A stretch of DNA of 64,000 nucleotides from Piliocolobus tephrosceles (lineage: Eukaryota > Chordata > Mammalia > Primates > Cercopithecidae), in NCBI RefSeq assembly GCF_002776525.5, contig NC_045437.1, positions 138,731,150 to 138,795,149 on the forward strand, written 5' to 3'. Of this stretch, positions 57,445 to 64,000 are shown piece by piece; the first letter of the stretch is position 1; every line of letters begins with the position of its first letter. The notes under the pieces were generated by a model. That model was not told where the DNA came from, did no database searches, and was given only the letters and a program-made list of their open reading frames with translations. A program made the translations under genes and the position numbers.

Positions 57445-57690
57445 TTAAAAATAATCATTAGCACTTACCGAGTGTTTATTGAATGCTAGAGACTAAGCTA
57501 ACAACATCATATACCCCATCTCATAATTCTCAAAAATTACTAATACGTTCTATTATAAAAAGTACTATTCTATCCCCATTTTACAGGAGACAAGACTGAT
57601 ACATAAACAGGTTATGTAACTTGCCAAAGGTAAGATAACTAGTAAAAGGCAGAGCTAGGATTCAAAATTGGGTGTGACTGTAGAAAACAC
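57445..57690 (-). repeat. MIR SINE
   Basis: 'cattagcacttaccgagtgttta', 'ccccattttacaggagacaag' and 'gcagagctaggattcaaaat' give a nearly full-length reverse MIR. Confidence 0.9.
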
Positions 57691-58087
57691 TCCTTTCACC
57701 ATTACCCTGCCACTATTACTCTAAGAAAGAACCACGGAGGAGGAAGAAGGAGACTAGACTGGATGAGAGAGATGAAAGATATGAATTTGCCTCTCTAGAA
57801 AATCAAGAGCGAATATCTTGCATGTGGTTCTGGATAGCTAAAAAGTTATTAACATGCATCTGTAAGTAGATACAAGCTTTCAATCTCTATCCTTGACATA
57901 CAAGAGAAAGTGCACTAGCTCCCACCCCCATCATAAGGTGTGTGGTTAGAGTTCTGTCAAGGGGTAGAGATGGTCAGCCACTGAAGGTCCTTTCTCCTTT
58001 GTCCCACCTTTGTGACCAAGATCATTTCACTGAGAAAGCTAGCCAGGATGGTGGGGGAGAATTTCTGACTAAGTCAGGAGGTCAAGA
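57691..58087. other. Unassigned intron sequence
   Basis: No recognised feature. Confidence 0.4.
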
Positions 58088-58148
58088 AGAAGGGCAGCAT
58101 AGTCTCTGGCCCAGGACAAAGAAGGGCAGCATAGTCTCTGGCCCAGGA
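58088..58148 (+). repeat. 32-bp tandem duplication, two copies
   Basis: The unit begins agaagggcagcatagtctc. Copies at 58088-58119 and 58120-58148 agree exactly over 29 bases, so the event is recent. Confidence 0.95.
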
Positions 58149-58619
58149 ACAGAATTTTTTTAAATCTTGGTTCCTTTTACTTAGACCGAAGACATTTTTA
58201 GCTGTGTTCTCTAACCCCCAGACAGAGAGGACTTTCCCCAGTCTCCCTTATCTTCTGTATGTGCTCAACCTCATGCACTAAAGGTCTTACCACATGCCCC
58301 AGATTTATCACTCCCAAAGCAGACCTTCAAAGCAGGCTTTTCATAACATCTCTAAGCCAGAAAACCACATCCAGCCCAGACAAGGCAGGGGGAGCAGAAA
58401 GGGCCAGCCCTCCGTAATAGCCATCGGCATCACTCCTGACATGGCTTGTGGGAAACCCAGGCAATGCAGTCTCAGACATCTGTTTTCAATAGCTCTCTGG
58501 GTGACACCAGAGACATTTTCTAATGTGTCCCTACCAGCCCTATTGCTACTAGAGAAAAATAATACAGTAGAAATAAAGACTCCTAATATCAACTCCTAAA
58601 ATAGACCTGCTGGTTTGTC

Positions 58620-59160
58620 ATTTTGTTTTCCTTTATTTTGTTTTTTACACTATAAAATGTATTTGTTATAAAATATTAAACAGCATAAGGAGATACGTTT
58701 GAAACTAAAATACACGTAAATCTTACTTCCTAGGATAAATCACTTAACAGCTTGATATTCATCCTCCTAAATGGTTTTAATAACATAATAATAACAAAAA
58801 CATGAGTGCTTCCTATGTGCCTGACACCTTTCTAAGAGCTGGATAGAACTTAACCCATGTAACCTTCAGAACAATCCTATAAATCATATACTATTATTCA
58901 TTTCATTGTACAGATGAGGTTAAATCATTTTCCTAGGTTCACCCAGCTTGGAAGTGTCAGTGTGGGACTGGAATCCAGGAAGTGTGGCTTCAGACATCCC
59001 TTAGCTGCTGTGCTACTGTAGTAAGCTGCTTCTGTTTTACAAAAAAATGGGATTATTCTAAACAATATGTTTGGCAACTTCTCTTTTATCACTCAGGAAT
59101 ACCTTGTCAGTGTGCATAGGGATCTACCTCATGCATTTTTGCAGTTGTGCTGCTCTTCTC
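58620..59160 (-). mobile_element. L1M-like fragment with nested MIR
   Basis: 'ggcaacttctcttttatcac' and 'gggatctacctcatgcattt' at the 3' side match old L1 in reverse. A reverse MIR lies inside at 58775-59020. Confidence 0.5.
58775..59020 (-). repeat. MIR SINE
   Basis: 'tgagtgcttcctatgtgcctgac', 'cattgtacagatgaggttaaatc' and 'gtgggactggaatccagg' are reverse MIR. Confidence 0.88.
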
Positions 59161-59384
59161 TTGAAAATGCCAGGTTTTAATATAATATGAAACTCTCAGC
59201 TTGCCGCACACAGCACCCACTGCTATTTCCAACTCCTTTATTTCACACAAACTGAATTCCAACCCAAAATGGATTTCTCATTGTTCATAAGCAGCACATC
59301 CATAAGTCTCACCTCTGTATTGTAACTCATGTTGTACCCTATACTCTCCATAAATCTGGTAAAGCTCCCCCCTCACTCTGCCTT

Positions 59385-59540
59385 AAAAGACACACCAACC
59401 AGCTCTAGGTTCAAACTCACCTGATTTTGAATCCTGCCTATGTTACTTCCTTGCTGTATAGTCTTGGCAGTTTGCTCAATCTTCCTGAGCCTCAAGTTCC
59501 TCATCTTAAAAACTGAGAATAACAACTTCACTGATAGATA
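59385..59540 (+). repeat. MIR SINE
   Basis: 'ttgaatcctgcctatgttacttcc' and 'agcctcaagttcctcatcttaa' are forward MIR. Confidence 0.85.
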
Positions 59541-59609
59541 CATGAAGTCCCACTTCAAACACATTTTCCCATCAGAGCACAATCCCTTAACAAATGGTAA
59601 TTTCCTCTC

Positions 59610-59870
59610 CTCTCTGAGATGCTATCCATGCCTTAAGACCCATGTCTGGTGTCATTTCCTCCATGAATTGTCCCTGGATTGCCTCTATGCCTAGCCCCAA
59701 CTGGGCACGGACTCTCCTTCCTAAATCCTCTTGGAAATATTGGCATTATCCTTAGCACTCAGTTTGTTTAAAGTGACCTTACATACATTTGGGTGCCCTT
59801 CTAGCCTTCCTGTTGGATTGTAAGCCCCTCAAAGATTAGCGCTTAATGAATTTCTTGATGCATGTGAAAA
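59610..59870 (+). repeat. L2 LINE 3' region
   Basis: 'gtgtcatttcctccatgaattgtccctg' and 'ggattgtaagcccctcaaag' match the L2 3' region. Confidence 0.8.
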
Positions 59871-60784
59871 GCAAACAAGAAGAAAAGGGAAACATCCCCT
59901 GGTGCTTTCCAGAGTTTTCAGCTAACTCCACTACCCCCCCATAGATAATGTCATCCCAGGGGTTCATGTATATCAGACACTCAGTGTTTGTTAAATCAAA
60001 TTGCTTTCTCCCCACGTGTCTCTTCCCATCCTCCTTCTATTGACTCTGCAGAAGCCCGGGACCTGAAAGATTCCGAATAACCAACCCTAAAGCACTGCTG
60101 TATCTCACCATGACCCCTTTCTGCTCCAAGAAATGAGTCACAGTGAGAGTGTGAGCTAGATATGGCGGCACGGCTCTGGCTCCATAGCTGTTGCAGTGAG
60201 TTGCTTGCTCAACCTTACCCTTGCTCTCTGACAGGGCATGTCCAAACTCTGGGCCTCTCAAAACATCTGAGCCATTATAAACAAGGTTGCTCTTCACCAT
60301 CACCAAGTCCTGTGGAGAAGCCCCTTCCATAAGACAAGGAAAACTTTCTAAAATAATTTTAAATATGAAGAAAGTATGGACTTACCTTAGTTAAAGGTAG
60401 TTTCCTCAATGTGACCTAAAACATCTAGTAGGAATAAAGAAAAGAAAAACAGTCTTCACAGGAGCCAAGTAAAAGACTGCATCATGCCTAGAGAGAGGGT
60501 GCCTTGAATAAATGTATTGAATATGTCTTGGAATGTAAAAAGCTATGCCTACTGAAAAAGGAGGTGATATGGCCCAGTAAAAAATGTAATGCCTCACGCT
60601 GCCCAAAATTGGACAGCCTAGATATTACAGCAAGATTTTCCTTCCACTGCAAATTCTGCTCTAACTTTGTAACTTGTCTCGGCTTTCCCATGCCTAAAAT
60701 GAGATGGAACTATGTAAAGACTATGGGTCATTCCAGTTGTCATTACCTAATTCTTAAATTAAGTTGGCATATTGAAGGCCCAGC
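59871..60784. other. Unassigned intron sequence
   Basis: No gene or repeat recognised. The ORF of 140 codons at 60504-60926 runs into a MIR. Confidence 0.4.
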
Positions 60785-61020
60785 AGTTAAAAACTCTAGC
60801 TTGGGAATCAATCATACATATTCCAAAATCCTAGTTATACTACTTGCTATGTGTATGCCTTGGAGTAAGATTATTTTTAAAATTGCTAAGTCTCAGTTTT
60901 CCTCATCTGTTAAATGGGAATTATAATTATCTCTTCTGGACAGATTATCATACATACGAAAAGGGAGAAGGCATATAGATAGTTGGCATTGCATATGGCA
61001 CACAGCAATTGTACAAAGCA
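60785..61020 (+). repeat. MIR SINE
   Basis: 'tctcagttttcctcatctgttaaatggg' and 'ttgcatatggcacacagcaa' are forward MIR. Confidence 0.88.
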
Positions 61021-61379
61021 GGAAAACCACTATTACTATAATTAAAGTAAGATAGGTGCAAAGTGTTGTGGGAGCATACGAAAGAGCCTGGTTAACTCTG
61101 TCTGGAGGTGGGAGACAGTATAAATTGAAGACATTTCACAGGACTCAGGATAATTAAACTGGGCCATAAAGAATGACTAATTTACCAGATAGGCAAAGAG
61201 TATCAGGAGAGTGAAGCAAAGGAAAAAGGCTTGCAGAACAGTCAAGCTGAAGGATGTTGAGCTCAAGGCCACTGGGTAGGCCAGGCATCCACCCCGTTAA
61301 GTTGGCCCGTCCCATTCCTGCTCTACGCTGTTCTCTCCCAGTGGGCTTTCTATCAGTTAGAAGCCCAGCTGAGAGAGGA

Positions 61380-61590
61380 TAATTTGTTCATTATCCAAAA
61401 AATATTTATTAATTCCTACGATAACCAGGAGTTGTTCTAAGTTCTGGGGATAGATACATTGAGGAACAGAAGAGTCATGGTCCCTGCTCTAACACACCTT
61501 AACTTCTAGTGGGGGGTAAAAACAAATAACTAGTGGGGGGTACAAACAAATAGACAAATTGGGAAACTATAGAGTTGCAGGACCTAGTAA
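61380..61590. repeat. Ancient interspersed repeat with a 24-bp tandem duplication
   Basis: 'aaaatatttattaattcctac', 'gttctggggatagatacatt' and 'catggtccctgctctaacac' match the class at 27390. Within it, a 24-base unit starting tagtggggggta repeats at 61507-61530 and 61531-61554 with few differences. Confidence 0.6.
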
Positions 61591-61659
61591 GTGCTCTAAA
61601 CCCAACAAAGCAGGAGAGGGTGACAGAGAACAGTCTACTACCAAATGCACCCTCAGGAC

Positions 61660-61840
61660 ACCTACACTTTCATACATCTCTGTTATCTCCCTTAAGCCTT
61701 ATATAATAGGAGATGGGCAGGTTGGAGAGGACTGTTTCTTCTTCTAGTTGAGGAAACTGAAACCCTGAGGGGAAAAATGATGCATTCAAAGTCACACAGC
61801 CAGTTAGTATCATGGGCAGGCAACCTCATTCCATGCAGAA
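61660..61840 (-). repeat. MIR SINE
   Basis: 'ttctagttgaggaaactgaaacc' and 'aaagtcacacagccagttag' are reverse MIR. Confidence 0.85.
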
Positions 61841-61859
61841 AAGTCAAAAATGGCCAGGA

Positions 61860-62135
61860 TGAATGATTACGAGAAGTGGAGAGAGAAGGGAAGGCAAATA
61901 GCAAAACAGTCTGTATAGCAGGATCCCATTTTTATTTTTTTATATGTATTAATGTCCTCTTACGGGGAAAAAATGTACAGAAATGGACTGAAAACTGCTT
62001 ATACTTGTTATTATCTCTTGAGAATGAGACCATGGGGAACTTTTATTTCCTGCATTAAATATTCCTGTAATACTTGAATGTTTTACAACAATATATATTA
62101 CTTTTGAAAAGCTGGAAAATATATTTTTTAATAAA
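61860..62135 (+). repeat. Ancient interspersed repeat 3' end, family not assigned
   Basis: 'agcaggatcccatttttatt', 'ttgttattatctcttgagaat' and the ending 'atatattacttttgaaaagc' resemble an old LINE 3' end. Confidence 0.45.
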
Positions 62136-62519
62136 AGAGGATTCCAGAGAGCATGGGCATTCAATCAAAGTTAGAGCCCACCTTAACAAAAGGCAACCTG
62201 TACCAGGTAGGAAAGAAAGACATGTGGAGTCACCCAAACCAGTGCCGTGTTGATTGTGTTTTCTCCAAGTAAAAACCAGCCTAGAGGCTGAAACTATTTG
62301 GTATATTTAGAAGAATTTTCTGAACAAATGGAAGTTGCTGTTCCCACAGAAGTAATTGTGCTGGAAGCAAAATGTCGCTGGAAAATGGAAGGCTAGAGTT
62401 ATATTATAGAATTAGGCCCTCAGAACAACGTGATTGATGGTACATACTCTCATCAGGGTGACTGGAGCCCTACCCAATTCACTGTGCAATTTCATAAAAT
62501 ACTCATGACAAAAAAAAAA
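62136..62519. other. Unassigned intron sequence
   Basis: No recognised feature apart from a short A run at 62511-62521. Confidence 0.4.
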
Positions 62520-62690
62520 AAAGTTAGAGATGGAAAGAATTATATGTACCAATTCCTTCAGTTCCCAGGGAGTAACTGTGGCCAGAGGGAAAGGGACTTG
62601 TCCAAAGTCAACAGTAAATTAATGTCCAGCGTAGACAAGAACTGAGAATTCCAAGTCTCTTATCACCATGACAACTTTCCCTAAAATCAA
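62520..62690 (-). repeat. MIR-like SINE, degraded
   Basis: 'ccagagggaaagggacttgtccaaagtc' has the reverse MIR core pattern. Confidence 0.55.
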
Positions 62691-63269
62691 ATCAGAGTTA
62701 CACCAATAGTGTACAAGATACACTATAATGGTACAGGATAATGTTCTCTTATTTTATTTTACTAGGGACCAGAACTTACCAATTCCATTATGATATTGAT
62801 AACATGTAAGACTAAAAATCAAACTAAAAATAAATTAAATAACAGTACATAAATTGGGCAAAACTCGTGATACGATATGCAAGTGATTTTGGTTTGGAGA
62901 ATACAGCACTCTGTCGTCACATTTTAAACACTATCTGGTAGAAAATGGAAAATATCAGAAGGACTTCTTAAACTGGGTCAGTTCTGAGCAAGGCCTAACT
63001 TTACTCTTAAGTTCCAAACAGCTTCTTCTCAGGGTAAGTCATGGACATGGGCTACAATTTGAAATCAAATAGTTGGAGAAAAGATGGTGCCTTTGGTTAA
63101 AAAGTGGACACATTCAGGAAGCAGAGCACAGCTGAGATCAGGTCACCCTTTGTGTAATTTGCCGAGTCTCTATTTGAGCTATGTTCATAATTTTCTTTTC
63201 TCTCCTTATTTATTAGAATGACATCTGTGACTCTCAACCCTTCTGCTAAAGGACAGAAATCCCTCTAAA
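62691..63269. other. Unassigned intron sequence
   Basis: AT-rich at the start; no recognised feature. Confidence 0.4.
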
Positions 63270-63450
63270 TAATAATATTTATAATTAATAATACTAGCAA
63301 ATATGAATAACATGTATTTAGAACCTACTATATGCCAGAAACTTTTCAAAAAACTTGATATGTATTAACTATTTCATCTTTATAGCAACCCTATGAGGAA
63401 AGTACGATGATCATCCTCAGTTTGTAGATGAAGGGACTAAAACAGTGACC
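63270..63450 (-). repeat. MIR SINE
   Basis: 'agaacctactatatgccagaaac', 'tttatagcaaccctatgagg' and 'gtagatgaagggactaaaac' are reverse MIR. Confidence 0.88.
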
Positions 63451-63824
63451 TTACCAACCTAGGACCCCTTTAGGGCACCTTGGCAATTCAAGTTTAAGGT
63501 CTTCATATGGAGAAAGACAGTGGACAAACCCCTCCAAAGACGTGGCAGGGTAGGATGGAGAAAGTAGATAGAGACGCTGAGGAGGAAAATTGAGGCGCTC
63601 ACCCCAAATCACAGCCACGATGGAAAGAACTTGACAACACACTTCTCTTTCAATTCTTCTACCCAAAGTCCTGATTTTCTTTCCATTTAACATTATGGGA
63701 TTAAGAAGAAACGAAAGAGAAGAAAGAGTATTGAGCAAGATATAAAATGAACAATTAAAAAAAAAAAAAACAAGAAAGGGGAGAGAAATGTGGAGATAAG
63801 CAGAGTAATAAAGAGGGAAGAGCA
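63451..63824. other. Unassigned intron sequence
   Basis: A run of 14 A near 63757; otherwise nothing recognised. Confidence 0.4.
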
Positions 63825-63985
63825 CTCAACTCACGTCTACTCTGGATTCCACCAAGGGCTCATTCTGTGAATTTCTTTATCTCTTGGAAATGCATTCTTC
63901 TCATCTGTAAAATGAATTAGTACACTGTACTAGAGGACTTCTAAGATCGCTCTCAACTCCATCATCCCAGGATTCAGAAACAAAT
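63825..63985 (+). repeat. MIR SINE
   Basis: 'cttctcatctgtaaaatgaattag' and 'tctaagatcgctctcaactcc' are the forward MIR core and end. Confidence 0.8.
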
Positions 63986-64000
63986 GAAGGAAAAGGAAGA

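Larger units (their letters stand above)
48276..64000 (+). other. GLRA1: GLRA1 intron 1 (5' part, continues beyond window)
   Basis: No sequence encoding the next part of the receptor (mature N-terminus and extracellular domain) was found from the donor to the window end, so at least 15.7 kb of intron 1 is present. It contains ancient MIR, L2, L1M, MER5 and MER20 fragments, a 26-base poly-C run close to the donor, and no Alu or young L1. Confidence 0.85.

Noticed and set aside
1..64000. CRISPR arrays, bacterial operons, phage or plasmid features
   Set aside because: The sequence is plainly primate nuclear DNA; no regularly spaced direct repeats or prokaryotic gene organisation are present.

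Overview
This is a stretch of primate nuclear DNA, not microbial DNA. It is dense in Alu, MIR, L2, L1, MaLR LTR and hAT/mariner fossils and has almost no coding sequence. The youngest Alu (323-621) carries diagnostic changes of the cercopithecoid AluY lineage (ctcaagcctg, gcgtaaaccc, gatccggcc), so an Old World monkey such as a macaque or baboon fits better than human or ape. This species call is an inference from one or two Alus.

The one gene recognised is GLRA1, the glycine receptor alpha-1 subunit, on the + strand. Its first coding exon is at 48220-48275. It encodes the first 18 residues of the signal peptide plus two bases of codon 19, then a GT splice donor. The window therefore holds about 48 kb of upstream intergenic DNA, the GLRA1 promoter and 5' leader, exon 1, and the first 15.7 kb of intron 1. 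No downstream GLRA1 exon was found before 64000.

Layout: 1-47.1 kb is intergenic and repeat-rich. It includes six full-length Alus all on the + strand, two young L1 3' ends in opposite orientation, a THE1-like and an MLT1-like LTR, an ERV1-type LTR, a full-length MER20 with target duplications, a MADE1 with miR-548-like hairpin potential, an inverted repeat at 17.6-18.8 kb and an assembly gap at 39301-39400. From 47.1 to 48.1 kb is a CpG island with CCAAT boxes. It contains a near-perfect RE1/NRSE (REST-binding) motif at 47996-48016, with a second partial motif beside it. Intron 1 begins with a C-rich segment containing 26 consecutive C (48422-48447). From about 43 kb to the end of the window I see only ancient repeats and no Alu or young L1.

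The architecture suggests a neuron-restricted CpG-island promoter under REST repression. None of the longer ORFs in the window looks like a real protein gene. Most overlap repeats or the CpG island, and none shows recognisable domains.
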